Shown here piece after piece: positions 28,271-37,900 of a DNA stretch of 64,000 nt (position 1 is its first letter; each line of letters begins with the position of its first letter). The notes below the pieces were generated by a model. That model was not told the origin of the DNA. It was given only the letters and a program-made list of their open reading frames with translations, and did not search any database. Location: assembly GCA_041398745.1 (NCBI GenBank), contig JAWKUB010000012.1, positions 1 to 64,000 on the forward strand, read 5' to 3'. Origin of the DNA: JACKHO01 sp041398745. Its GTDB lineage: Bacteria; Planctomycetota; Planctomycetia; Planctomycetales; Planctomycetaceae. The position numbers were made by a program, and so were the translations under genes.

Positions 28271-30931
28271 CTACTTCTCGCCCGAAGTCACTGGTTTGTC
28301 CGACTCGACGCTCAACACCAGTCGCCCGAAGCCTACATAGACGCTCCCCTCGGAAGGCTCGACTCTTGGATTCCGTTCTACAGAATTGTCTCCCCAAGGT
28401 GACCCTGATCCAGCCCATGCTCCACCACGTCGGACACGTTGGGAAACCCGCGGATTATTACTGCCCAGAGGGTCAACCGTGAACTGATGCTGAGGGGCAA
28501 GCTGGTAGTAGAGTTGGTCATCCTTATCCCAGCAGTGCTCATTCGCACAGCCGTGCATTTGGAAGAGGCCGAAGGGATTCGGTAAGACCGCCTTAGACAG
28601 TTCATCAAACGTTCTTGCCGCTGCGAAATTCCCATCGGACAAAATGTATTGGTCACGAAAGTGGAAGTGCAGTTCCATGGTTGATGGATCGTGGTTGTCT
28701 CGCAGGATTGGCATGGCACTTTCCATCGTCAGCCCGTGAAAGAAGATTTCTTCGGTCCCTCCGCGACAGGCAAACTCCCATTCTGCTTCTGTGGGAAGTC
28801 GATATCCATTTCCGTTCGGAGCCAAATTGACGTTCTGGCCGTTAATCTCATAGCAGGGGCGCTTTCCTTCGCTGACACTCAGGGCGTTGCAGAACTCGAC
28901 CGCTTCCATCCACGAACACCAACTGAGAATTGGCCAATGCCCGCGCTCGTGGACTGTTGAAGCGAACTCCTCTGCGGTGGCCACGGGATGTCCCATCACA
29001 TCTTCGTAGTCTTGGTGACGAACTTCCCATTTTGCCATGTAAAATGGCTTCGAGAGGCGGACCGGATGTTGTGGGTGAACATACCTGAATGCGTCCGGAT
29101 GGCGTTTCTCACTGGGAATTGACAGAATCAGTTGATAGTCATGCTCCGACATACCCATCATGAATTCACCAGGCGGAATCAATCGGAAGGGTACTCCCTG
29201 CGAGTTCTCAAATTCGACCGGCACACCCAAATAGTCTGCCCACGCCTGCTGATGCTCAGTGGCTTTCGTGCTGTCGAAGGGAACAATGGCAGGAGCAGGA
29301 ATATTGGAGGCCCAGCCTTTCCAGTCCGGGGGATTGCTGTACGCAGCTGGTTCGAATCCAGTTGATGGGGGTTGGTTTTCTGGCAGTGTGTTTGCCACCT
29401 CGGTTTCACCTGAGTCGCCTTCGGCCTCCAGCCTGACTGAAAAAACAGCTTCCTTCCCGCGACGGACCGTGATAACTTCCTGCTGAACAAGTTTTCCATC
29501 GCGCGTTGCCTGAATGTAATACTCTCCAGGGCTAAGCCGGAGCTGCTGGCCGTCCCACTTCAAGCGGACTTTGTTGTCAGTCACTGAAACTTCGACGGTG
29601 GGGTCATCGACGTTGATAATCAACGTTCCCTTGCCTGCCGCAATCCGCATCACGAATGCGGTCATTTGAGTAGCGCCAGTCGACTCCATTCCAATGAAAA
29701 TCAACAGCAGAAGTAGAACGCCCCATGTCATCATCCGCTGACGGCCGCGTCCAGCGACCTTTTTTGCGGGAGCCATTGATTGGTCTCGTTCGATGCGCTC
29801 ACTGAACGACTGCAAATGCCTCAGCACGTCTTCAGCAGAAAAGATGCGTGCCTCTCGCGTCTTCGACAGCAATTGGTCAACAAATTCGGAAAGCCATTCG
29901 GGGATTTCGGGATTGACGTCTCTGAGCGGACGGTGTGCTTTGTCGCAGACGTTTCGCAGCACCGTAATTGTACTGGGCGCTTGAAACGGCGAACTCCCCG
30001 AACAGAGCGCATACAACGTTGCTCCAAAACTGAACAGGTCGCTGCGAGTGTCTGGTTCTTCTCCCTGGATTTGTTCTGGCGACATGTATTGCGGAGTTCC
30101 AGCAATGTCGCCCGGCGAAGTAAGCGTGGCGTCGGTTTCCATTCGGGCAAGGCCGAAATCCGTGATTTTGATCTGTTGAGTGACTCGGTCCATCAGGATA
30201 TTGGCTGGATTAATATCCCGATGGACAATTCCCAGAGCATGTGCGGCTACCAGACCACGGGCAATGCAAATTGAAATTCGTATGATTTCCTGCAGCGGCG
30301 GTACGCCGCGACCAATAACGCTTGCGAGAGTCTCTCCATCGACGTACTCCATCGCGATGAAGGGAACAGGATCATCATGGACCGAATAAATGGTGACTAC
30401 GTGGGAGGAGGAAATCGCTGCTGCCGCCCGGGCCTCGCGGAGGAAGCGTTGTGGCCCGTTTTCCTGCTCCAGCATCGCTGTTGAAAGCAATTTAATGGCG
30501 ACGGTTCTGTTGAGACGTTTGTCTTCCCCCTTGAGAACGACGCCCATTCCTCCAGCACCGAGAAAGTCTGTGATGAGGTAACCTGGCAGTGTTCCAATTG
30601 CGGCAGCATCGTCCGTGGGACCGAGGATTCGTTGAAGTTCCGTTATTTGCCGTAGTTTGGTCACCGCCAAACCCTGCAATCCAGGAGTCGGCTCATTTGA
30701 GAGGTGATGTCTGGTGAGGTACGTCAGGGTTTCTTCGTCGACCAAACCAGACGGTGGACTTTCCAGGAACCCATCTTGGGGTAAATGATGGTGCAGAAGT
30801 TCATGAACGCGCCGCTGCAGTTCAGTATTGCCGTGACACGCAGTAGCGACAAACCCAGCCCGATCCGCGTCGGAAGGGACTTCCAAAGCGGCGAGAAAAA
30901 CCTCCAATTCCCTTAAGTTTTCGTCAGTCAC
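28271..30931 (-). CDS. Transmembrane Ser/Thr protein kinase with FGE-like extracytoplasmic domain
   Basis: An 886-residue protein. The cytoplasmic kinase domain (about 120-390) has the glycine loop GAGGMGVV, AIKLL with its ATP-binding Lys, FLREA with the helix-C Glu, HRDINPANIL, ITDFGLAR and GTPQYMSPEQ. The catalytic-loop Lys of HRDxKPxN is Asn here (codon 30209-30211). A membrane helix lies near 403-420, then a PEGA-like beta segment, then a formylglycine-generating-enzyme-like (SUMF1) domain at about 600-870 (PPGEFMMGM, GYRLPTEAEWEFACRGG, NPFGLFQMHGCANEHCWD, RVRRGGAWAGSG). The C-terminal Cys pair of true FGE is absent, so this domain is probably a ligand sensor. GTG start with a perfect AAGGAGG. 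It follows an ECF sigma gene by 61 bp. Confidence 0.92.
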   Translation of the reverse strand: MTDENLRELEVFLAALEVPSDADRAGFVATACHGNTELQRRVHELLHHHLPQDGFLESPPSGLVDEETLTYLTRHHLSNEPTPGLQGLAVTKLRQITELQRILGPTDDAAAIGTLPGYLITDFLGAGGMGVVLKGEDKRLNRTVAIKLLSTAMLEQENGPQRFLREARAAAAISSSHVVTIYSVHDDPVPFIAMEYVDGETLASVIGRGVPPLQEIIRISICIARGLVAAHALGIVHRDINPANILMDRVTQQIKITDFGLARMETDATLTSPGDIAGTPQYMSPEQIQGEEPDTRSDLFSFGATLYALCSGSSPFQAPSTITVLRNVCDKAHRPLRDVNPEIPEWLSEFVDQLLSKTREARIFSAEDVLRHLQSFSERIERDQSMAPAKKVAGRGRQRMMTWGVLLLLLIFIGMESTGATQMTAFVMRIAAGKGTLIINVDDPTVEVSVTDNKVRLKWDGQQLRLSPGEYYIQATRDGKLVQQEVITVRRGKEAVFSVRLEAEGDSGETEVANTLPENQPPSTGFEPAAYSNPPDWKGWASNIPAPAIVPFDSTKATEHQQAWADYLGVPVEFENSQGVPFRLIPPGEFMMGMSEHDYQLILSIPSEKRHPDAFRYVHPQHPVRLSKPFYMAKWEVRHQDYEDVMGHPVATAEEFASTVHERGHWPILSWCSWMEAVEFCNALSVSEGKRPCYEINGQNVNLAPNGNGYRLPTEAEWEFACRGGTEEIFFHGLTMESAMPILRDNHDPSTMELHFHFRDQYILSDGNFAAARTFDELSKAVLPNPFGLFQMHGCANEHCWDKDDQLYYQLAPQHQFTVDPLGSNNPRVSQRVRRGGAWAGSGSPWGDNSVERNPRVEPSEGSVYVGFGRLVLSVESDKPVTSGEK

Positions 30932-30992
30932 GACAATTCCTCCTTATCAACAGAGAAAGAGCGCATTTCAGGAAGCCCCCCCGCCAACTTTT

Positions 30993-31541
30993 TCAGTTTT
31001 CGAGCTCTGTCCGCAGCCAAGCGCGGGCAAAGTGCCATTGACGCTCGGCTGTTCGCAAGGGAATTTGTAGTGCATCGGCTGCCTCAGACATGGTCAGTCC
31101 GGCAAAGAAACGCATCGTCACGAGCTTTCCCAAGTCAGGATACTGCTGTTCAAATCTCTTCAGCGCGTCTTCGATAGCAAGAACCAGCTCGACGTCCGAA
31201 GTTGTTGACCCCATATCTGCGTGCAATTCCACAGACTGCCGTTGCCCTTCTCGTTTCGTTGCCTTTTTCCGGCGCGCCGAGTCAACCAGAATGCGACGCA
31301 TTGCTACGGAAGCCTGAATGAGGAATTCAGCCGGGCCTTCAGCAATCGACTTTGCTGAGCCGGCATTGCAGAGCTTGACGTACACTTCATGAACGAGTGC
31401 GGTAGGCGTCAGTGTGTGATTGGCACGTTCCTTCGAAAGCTGCCTTGCCGCGATGGCCTTGACTTCCTCGTAGACTTCGCTGAACAGCGAATCGCTGTGT
31501 CGAACTGGTGTGGAAACGGAGTTGCCATGTCGTCCCTCCAT
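30993..31541 (-). CDS. ECF sigma factor (Sig-70_X6 type)
   Basis: A 182-residue extracytoplasmic-function sigma factor that directs RNA polymerase to target promoters. Region 2 is at about 20-105 (LFSEVYEEVKAIAARQLSKE, HTLTPTALVHEVYVKL, FLIQASVAMRRILVDSARRK); region 4 is at about 125-180 (FFAGLTMSEAADALQI and RTAERQWHFARAWL, a helix-turn-helix). The sequence fits the sigma family seen in planctomycetes and acidobacteria next to Ser/Thr kinases. ATG 31541 (GAAGG about 10 nt upstream) is preferred over a TTG at 31547. The kinase and giant surface protein follow on the same strand, so a signalling unit is likely. No anti-sigma factor gene is visible; the kinase may play that regulatory part. Confidence 0.9.
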   Translation of the reverse strand: MEGRHGNSVSTPVRHSDSLFSEVYEEVKAIAARQLSKERANHTLTPTALVHEVYVKLCNAGSAKSIAEGPAEFLIQASVAMRRILVDSARRKKATKREGQRQSVELHADMGSTTSDVELVLAIEDALKRFEQQYPDLGKLVTMRFFAGLTMSEAADALQIPLRTAERQWHFARAWLRTELEN

Positions 31542-31842
31542 TCTCAATGAACCTTCTCAATGACCACTAATCGCGTAAACAGACCGACTCCAAACCATCA
31601 GCCTGCCGTCCTACGAAAGTCGCGTATTTCGGCGCACTACCGACCTCGGCGAGTATATTCACCCTCAAGGGAAGTCTCTACTGAAGTTCGCCACGGATAT
31701 TGGACGCGGATTCTTGGATCAGGTGCTTTGTTGGACTTGGGCTGGGCTCTTGAAGTCAAGGGAAGCGTACTTGAAGTGCCGCTCTGAGAATTGACTACCA
31801 GAGCAGAGAACTGAAGATGAAGAGCCAGCTTTCCGCTCGGCT
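31542..31842. other. Intergenic region upstream of the sigma factor
   Basis: Three hundred bases between the sigma gene start and the sulfatase remnant. I see no gene, only short open frames. It should carry the promoter of the sigma-kinase-giant protein unit, but no convincing -35/-10 pair could be chosen by eye. Confidence 0.4.
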
Positions 31843-32037
31843 CATTCGCGAAGTGTCGGCAGTTGCGCCCCAGTTTCCGCGAGCCATTGGTCGAGCTGCT
31901 CACTGAGCTTCGCGGCTATCTCTGGCTTCGTGGCGGCGAGGTTCTGCTGCTCGCCAATATCGGTAGACAAATCGAACCGTTCCAGCGAGTTGTCGCCGTA
32001 GAGGCGGTTTTGCTCTGTTGAATGCTGTTCGAGCTTT
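31843..32037 (-). pseudogene. Sulfatase C-terminal fragment
   Basis: On the minus strand a frame ending with TGA at 31843-31845 reads RFDLSTDIGEQQNLAATK followed by PEIAAKLSEQLDQWLAETG. This is the typical end of arylsulfatases (xLYDLxxDIGExxNLA). Only about 45-65 codons remain, cut on the upstream side by the IS630 element. Sequence beyond the element does not continue into sulfatase, so the gene was already broken. The fragment is too short to fold. Confidence 0.7.
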
Positions 32038-32109
32038 TAGAGCATTTTTCGAAATGGTATTCACCTGTCGTTGCGTGTTGTGGTAAGAGGGCTTCAGTCA
32101 AGGAGGACT

Positions 32110-32478
32110 ATGATGCCCAAGCCACTGTCGATGGATTTGCGGGAACGGATAATGGACGCGTGTGATGCGGGAGAATCGGTCCACGAGGTGGCCCAAAGGT
32201 TCGACGTTTCGGAACGCACGATTTACAACTGGATGGCGCTCAGGCGTGAAACGGGAGAGTTGAAACCACGCCAAGGGGACGTCGGTCGTAAGTCGAAGCT
32301 CGAGGGTCGAAGAGAAGAAATCGAGCAGGCCATTGATGAGAACTCGAGTCTCACGTTAGCTGGACTCATCGCACAACTTTCGCTGTCAATTTCGGAGTCG
32401 GCCCTGTGGCAGACTCTGAATCGATGGGGAATTACGTGGAAAAAAAGTCACGCACGCCGCGGAGCAGCTGCGACCTGA
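32110..32478 (+). CDS. IS630 transposase, N-terminal frame (orfA)
   Basis: A 123-codon frame starting at tandem ATGs after AAGGAGG (32101 region). It encodes the helix-turn-helix DNA-binding part of an IS630 transposase: SMDLRERIMDACDAGES, VAQRFDVSERTIYNWM and a second winged-helix segment LAGLIAQLSLSISESALWQTL ending RWGITWKK. At a run of seven A residues (32440-32446) the homology continues in the +1 frame (KVTHAAEQLRPDVQQQ), so the catalytic half is read only after a frameshift; otherwise this frame ends at 32478. Whether the shift is programmed or a mutation cannot be told here. Confidence 0.82.
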   Translation: MMPKPLSMDLRERIMDACDAGESVHEVAQRFDVSERTIYNWMALRRETGELKPRQGDVGRKSKLEGRREEIEQAIDENSSLTLAGLIAQLSLSISESALWQTLNRWGITWKKSHARRGAAAT

Positions 32479-32527
32479 CGTCCAGCAACAGCGGCGTTGG
32501 TGGGGCATTCTGACAAGTCGCTGGCGT

Positions 32528-33040
32528 GTGAATCAGTTGGTGTTTCTCGATGAAACCGGAGCCAACACAAAAATGGTACGCCGCCATGGTTGGGGAGCAT
32601 CGTCCGCGCGGGTGATCGACCATGTCCCTCACGGACACTGGCAAACCAGCACATTCGTCGCGGCCCTGCGAACCACTGGACTGACGGCACCCACCGTTCT
32701 GGATGGTGCGATGAACGGGGATTTCTTTCTGGCGTACGTCGAGCAGCAACTTGTCCCCACGCTCAATCAAGGTGACCTGGTCGTGATGGACAACCTCAGC
32801 AGTCACAAGCAGGCCGGCGTTCGTGACGCGATTGAATCAGTCGGTGCCGACCTGATGTTCCTGCCACCGTACTCACCCGATTTGAATCCCATCGAGTTGG
32901 CATTCTCGAAATTCAAAACCCTGCTCCGTCAATCCGTCGAACGCACCCGGGAAGCCCTGTGGAAACGCATCGGCCAACTGCTCGACCAATTCACAAAAAC
33001 CGAATGCCAAAACTACATCCACCACGCCGGCTACCGATGA
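32528..33040 (+). CDS. IS630 transposase, catalytic frame (orfB)
   Basis: This frame carries the DDE catalytic core: first Asp in VFLDETGANTKM, DHVPHGHWQTSTF, second Asp in LVVMDNLSSHK and Glu in PPYSPDLNPIELAFSKFK. All three catalytic residues are intact. A GTG at 32528 is the formal start, but the homologous coding extends upstream in this frame to about 32440 (HAAEQLRPDVQQQRRWWG), so the natural product is most likely an orfA-orfB fusion made by a +1 (or -2) frameshift at the A7 run. It is preceded and followed by the element's inverted ends. Confidence 0.85.
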   Translation: MNQLVFLDETGANTKMVRRHGWGASSARVIDHVPHGHWQTSTFVAALRTTGLTAPTVLDGAMNGDFFLAYVEQQLVPTLNQGDLVVMDNLSSHKQAGVRDAIESVGADLMFLPPYSPDLNPIELAFSKFKTLLRQSVERTREALWKRIGQLLDQFTKTECQNYIHHAGYR

Positions 33041-33215
33041 ACACCATTTCGAAAAATTCTCTAGAACTTCCGTATCATTGCGGCAGGTGTTCAGTGAATG
33101 TATTACTCTAGAGCGGCGCCAGCACTGGTTGCCAATCGTTGGACGGTCGTGCCGTGACGGAGAGCCATTCCCGAGCGAGACCGCGTGCCGTCGAATACGA
33201 ATCTGTACCGGAGCT

Positions 33216-34976
33216 TTATGGGGCGACCGGTGCACCTCCACCGAGTGCCTGATAGGTGTTGATAACTGCAGAGAGTTGTTGGCGTTTGGCGTCAATGAGC
33301 ACCATGCGGGCTTCCATCATTTCACGTTGTGCCAACAGAACCTCGACGTACTCGGCACGTGCCGCGTCGAACAGTTGCGTCGCAACTTGAACAGAAGTTT
33401 CCAACGCCTGAATTTGCTGCTTGCGGGACTCAATGCTCTCGCCGTAGTTCTGCACCTTGGACATGTTGTTGACAACTTCGGTGTAAGCATTCAGCACGGT
33501 GCGTTGGTAGTTGTAGACCGCCTGAATTTGTTTGGCGTTTGCACTGCGATACTCTGCCTGAATGGCACGTTTGTTGATGAGCGGTCCAACGAGATCGCCG
33601 GCCAGGTTGTAAATGAGTGCCTCAGGAGTCACGAACAGGTATTCCGGATTAAACGCCTGATAGCCGAGTCCTGCGGTAATATCGAGTGAGGGATAGAAGC
33701 GTGCGCGAGCCACTTCGATGTCCAAACCTGCGGCCGCGAGTTCGCGCTCGGCCTGACGGACGTCTGGACGGTTCGAAAGCAGTTGAGCCGGCACACCGAC
33801 ATTCAAGGGATTCAGTTCCAGGTTGATGAAGTCAATCGACCGGCGTTCGACAGGTTGGGGGTAGCGTCCGAGCAGGAAGTTAATACGGTTTTCCACCTCA
33901 ATGATTTCCTGCTGGAGGACCAGCTTTTCACTTTCATTCTTGCGGACTTCGGCCTGAAAACGTTGCACAGCGAGTTCGGTTCCAGCAGCGTTCGCCTTCT
34001 TCACCTCGGCAATTCGCAGGCTTTGCTTCTGGATGGCAATGGTGAGGTCGAGTGTGGCCATCCGGTTGTCGAGTGCCAGCAGGTCGTAATACTTCTCGGC
34101 AATTTCAGCGACGAGACGCGTCTGAATGTAATTCTGCCCGTCACGCGTCCCCAGATAGCGGAAGCTTGCGGCATCGCGTGCGTTGCGGAGCTTGCGCCAA
34201 ATGTCGACTTCCCAGGAAACGTTCGCGGCCATGAGAAAATCGGGGAGTGGATCGGGGAAGGAACGTCCTGGAGCAACTTCCAGAGCTTCTTCAACGGCAC
34301 CGGCGCGCGTGTAACGGCTCGCCTTATCGATGCCAACTCCACCTCCGAGAGTGACAAACGGCAGGTATTCCCCGCTGCGGGCGTCTACTTCGTTGTTCGC
34401 AATCCAGATTTCTTCATTCAGGATTTTCAGTTCCTGGTTACCCACAAGTGCCAGGCCAATGAGCGAGACGAGTTGCGGATCGTCAAAGAATTCATTCCAC
34501 AGGAAGAAAGACGAATTCACGCCGTTAAGAGTTTGCGGATCGAGTGACGCCACCCCTGCTCCCTCCAGGGACATTGTGGGGTCATCCTCAGTCGATTCCT
34601 CTTCTGCTACAGGTTCTGGCGGGAATGGCGGGGCAATTGCTCCGTCATCGACGGGAACGACTTCGTCAGCTTCCGAATTGGAAGTGTCATCAAAGCTTGC
34701 CAGTTCGACTAATCCGCTGACCTTCCTGGCGGTGTTCTGCTTTCCGTCTTCAGGCTGTTCCTCGATGCCGTAGTCTGACGGCGTTGGCAAAAGGGCATCT
34801 GTGGACATCCCTGACGAAGTCATGAAAACATCTGGCAATTGGGGTCCGGGCAACGCACAGCGCAGCTGTGGAATGCCACAGCCCTGGAGCACCAGGGCTG
34901 TTCCTGTCACGGCCACCAACAGGAGTGAATGGCACTTAAGTCGCGTGTTCGACGATCTCGCTGAGCGGTTCATCAT
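33216..34976 (-). CDS. RND efflux outer membrane factor lipoprotein (TolC/OprM/NodT type)
   Basis: An outer-membrane channel for a tripartite efflux pump. The N-terminus has a lipoprotein signal (hydrophobic segment and lipobox LQGC near residue 33), followed by a long acidic, low-complexity stretch (about 40-160) not usual in the family. Two OEP repeats of long helices follow: SWEVDIWRKLRNARDAASFRYLG is the family mark, then RLVAEIAEKYYDLL, LLSNRPDVRQAERELAAAGLD and ARFYPSLDITAGLGYQ. About 586 residues against about 470-480 usual; the excess is the acidic region. The start at 34976 is about 40 nt inside the pump gene (stop 34936), implying translational coupling. Third gene of the efflux operon. 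Confidence 0.93.
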   Translation of the reverse strand: MMNRSARSSNTRLKCHSLLLVAVTGTALVLQGCGIPQLRCALPGPQLPDVFMTSSGMSTDALLPTPSDYGIEEQPEDGKQNTARKVSGLVELASFDDTSNSEADEVVPVDDGAIAPPFPPEPVAEEESTEDDPTMSLEGAGVASLDPQTLNGVNSSFFLWNEFFDDPQLVSLIGLALVGNQELKILNEEIWIANNEVDARSGEYLPFVTLGGGVGIDKASRYTRAGAVEEALEVAPGRSFPDPLPDFLMAANVSWEVDIWRKLRNARDAASFRYLGTRDGQNYIQTRLVAEIAEKYYDLLALDNRMATLDLTIAIQKQSLRIAEVKKANAAGTELAVQRFQAEVRKNESEKLVLQQEIIEVENRINFLLGRYPQPVERRSIDFINLELNPLNVGVPAQLLSNRPDVRQAERELAAAGLDIEVARARFYPSLDITAGLGYQAFNPEYLFVTPEALIYNLAGDLVGPLINKRAIQAEYRSANAKQIQAVYNYQRTVLNAYTEVVNNMSKVQNYGESIESRKQQIQALETSVQVATQLFDAARAEYVEVLLAQREMMEARMVLIDAKRQQLSAVINTYQALGGGAPVAP

Positions 34977-37900
34977 GTTCATCCTTGATCAGTTTGCGCC
35001 CGTCGGCCATCATGGCAAACAGGTAATAGAGGCCGGGAATCACGAGGACTCCGACCAAAGTGCCGATGAGCATTCCCCCCACCGCGGTGGTGCCAATCGT
35101 ACGGTTTCCAATTGCTCCCGGACCGGTCGCTCTGACCAGCGGAATAAGCCCTGCAATGAAGGCGAATGAGGTCATCATAATTGGCCGAAATCGAAGTTTT
35201 CCCCCCTCGATTGCGGCGTCCTTAATGGTGATTCCTTCCTGTCTTCGCTGAACAGCAAATTCAATAATCAAAATGGCGTTCTTACCCAGAAGTCCGACAA
35301 GCATGACCAGACCAATTTGGGCGTAAACGTCGTTCGACAACCCCATGGCTTTCAGGAACAGGAATGATCCGAAAATTCCCACGGGCAGCGATATGATGAC
35401 CGCAAGCGGAAGGAGGAAGCTTTCGTACTGTCCCACCAGTACCAGGTACACAAAAATCACCACGATGAGGAAAATGTAGACGGCCAAATTCCCCTTCTTG
35501 GCTTCGTCGTACGACAAACCTTGCCAGTCAATGGCATATCCACGAGGCAGTGTCTCAGCAGCAACTTCATTAATCGCTGCAATTGCCTGACCACTACTGT
35601 ATCCCGCTGCGGGAGCACCCTGAATGGGAGCCGTCGGATAAAGGTTGTAGCGCGTGATTTCGTTCAATCCCTGCATTTTCTTCAGCTTCATGAAGGCCGA
35701 ATACGGAACCATTTCTCCTTCTTCATTCCTGACAAACATGTTCTCCAGGTCTTCGGGATATCGACGGAATTCTGGAGACGACTGCACGTACACCTTGTAG
35801 AACTGACCGAAGCGGACAAATCCCTGTTCCCATGTACTTCCCACAACAATTGAAAGATTGTCCATTGCCGCAGCAATCGACACTCCCTTCTGCATGGCCG
35901 CATCGTTATCGATCACGATTTCGTACTGCGGGTAATTGTTCGCGTAGAAGGTGAACAATCCCTTGAGTTCGCGACGCTCAGAAAGTGCCTGCATAAAGTT
36001 GTCAGTCACCTCTCCCAGTGCCGCGTAATCGCCAGAGTTGGTCTTATCCAGCAGGTTCACCGAGAAACCACCAGCGGCACCGAAGCCTGGAACGGCCGGC
36101 GGTTCGAAGAATTCCAGCTTGACGCCCGCAATCTCACGACCACGTTCTTCGAGTTCCTCGATGATTTGCTTGGATGTCCGCTTTCGGTCCGCCCAAGCCT
36201 TCAGGTTAATGATGCAAGTACCCGCATTTGAACCACGACCTTCAGTCAACACTTCGTAGCCAGCCAGCGAAGAGACGGATACGATTTCGTCAAGGTCTTC
36301 ACAAATGGCCTGAAGCTCGTGGGCCTTTGCGTTTGTGTATTCGAGCGTCGAACCGGGAGGTGTTTGAATAATCCCGTAAATAATCCCCTGGTCTTCTAAA
36401 GGAATGAACCCAGAAGGCAGGACATTGTTCACCATCAGAATTCCGTAGCCAAATAGTCCCACCACGAGCAACGTGGCAATTCGCAACCGGACAATTCGAC
36501 TGAGGACTCCTGCATAACCGCTCGTGACTTTCTCGACGGCCATGTCAAATACATGCAGGAACATACCCAGCGGACCGCGTTTCTTTTCCGTCCCGGCTTC
36601 GTGCCCTGACAGCCAGGAACGAAACATCAACATCGCAAAGAGTCCAATGACAACAGAGGTGATGACTGTCGACATCGGCGTGATGGCAACCTTTCCTTCG
36701 TGAGACTCGCCCACGAGAATGTGGTTCAACTGCTCGGCAACCGCATGTTGATTTAACAGCCGATAAAAGCCAAAGCCTACGGATGCTCCCAGGAACACAA
36801 TGACAATGGTGCGGACAATGAATGCGTAGTCGCCAGACGCGTTTCGAATGCCACTGTCGAGAAGACCAAAGAATCTTTTCGCGAGTGGCGGCTTCTCGTT
36901 GCCCGTTTCATGCTTCAACAACATCGCGCACAAAACGGGTGTCAACGTGAGGGCCACGACGCCGGAAAGTATAATGGACATGGCCATTGTCAGACCGAAT
37001 TGGCGGTAGAACACTCCGACCGGACCGGTCATGAATGTCACCGGGATGAACACAGCAGTCATCACCAGTGTAATGGCAATAATCGCTCCGCTGATTTCAT
37101 GCACCACTTCGAGCGACGCCTGATACGGCGAGAGATGCTTCTCGTGCATTTTTGCATGGACGGCCTCGACCACCACGATGGCGTCGTCGACTACAACTCC
37201 AATCGCCAGCACCAGGGCGAACAGCGTAATGAGGTTGATCGACATGCCGAACATCAACATGAAGAAGAATGTGCCAATGAGCGACACAGGCACGGCAAGT
37301 GTCGGAATGAGCGTTGAACGGAAGTCGCCGAGGAACAGGTACACGACGAGTGATACCAGCACGAATGCTTCGAACAGCGTATGCAGAACTTGCTCGATCG
37401 ATGCGTCCAGGAAGTTCGACACATCATAGCTGACCTCGTAGTCCATGCCTGGAGGAAATGATTCCCCTTTAATCTCCTCGAGCTTCTCCTTGACACTTTC
37501 AATGACGGCCGTCGCATTCGACCCGGGCGACTGCTTCAAAACAATCGCCGCGGACGGATTACCGTCGATATCCGAGTACAAATCGTAGAACGAAGAGCCA
37601 AGCTCAACCTTGGCCACGTCCTTGATACGCAGGATTTCACCCTCGTCGTTGGCCCTGAGGATAATATCCTCGTACTGCCCGGGTTCATTGTAACGCCCCA
37701 CCCATGTCAGCACATATTCGATGGACTGAGACGTCCGTCCAGTCGCCTGGCCAAGTCGTCCGGGCGAGCCAATCATGCTTTGGTCGGCGAGCGCCTTCAT
37801 GACGTCTTCTGACGAAATGTCATAGGCTCGCATGCGGTCGAGGTCGAGTTCAACACGCATTGCATACGCGCGGTTACCAAGGATTTTCGCCTGACCAACA

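Larger units (their letters stand above)
32040..33061 (+). mobile_element. IS630-family insertion sequence
   Basis: The element is 1,022 bp. Its ends are inverted repeats of about 27 bp with few mismatches (GAGCATTTTTCGAAATGG at left, GAGAATTTTTCGAAATGG complement at right). It is flanked by a TA on each side (32038-32039 and 33062-33063), the target duplication expected for IS630/Tc1-mariner. Two overlapping transposase frames fill it. It appears complete and could be recent. Confidence 0.9.

Noticed and set aside
28271..29170. Kinase C-terminal domain as a true sulfatase-activating FGE
   Set aside because: The active-site Cys pair near the C-terminal end is missing (RVRRGGAWAGSG without Cys), and the domain is joined to a kinase; it is more likely a sensor.
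29340..29362. tRNA T-arm-like GGTTCGAATCC
   Set aside because: It is inside the kinase coding sequence (GFEPAAY) and no acceptor or anticodon stem can be drawn around it.
33064..33215. Continuation of the sulfatase fragment beyond the IS630 element
   Set aside because: Joining across the TA duplication keeps a frame open, but the translated sequence has no sulfatase features, so the gene was already broken before insertion.
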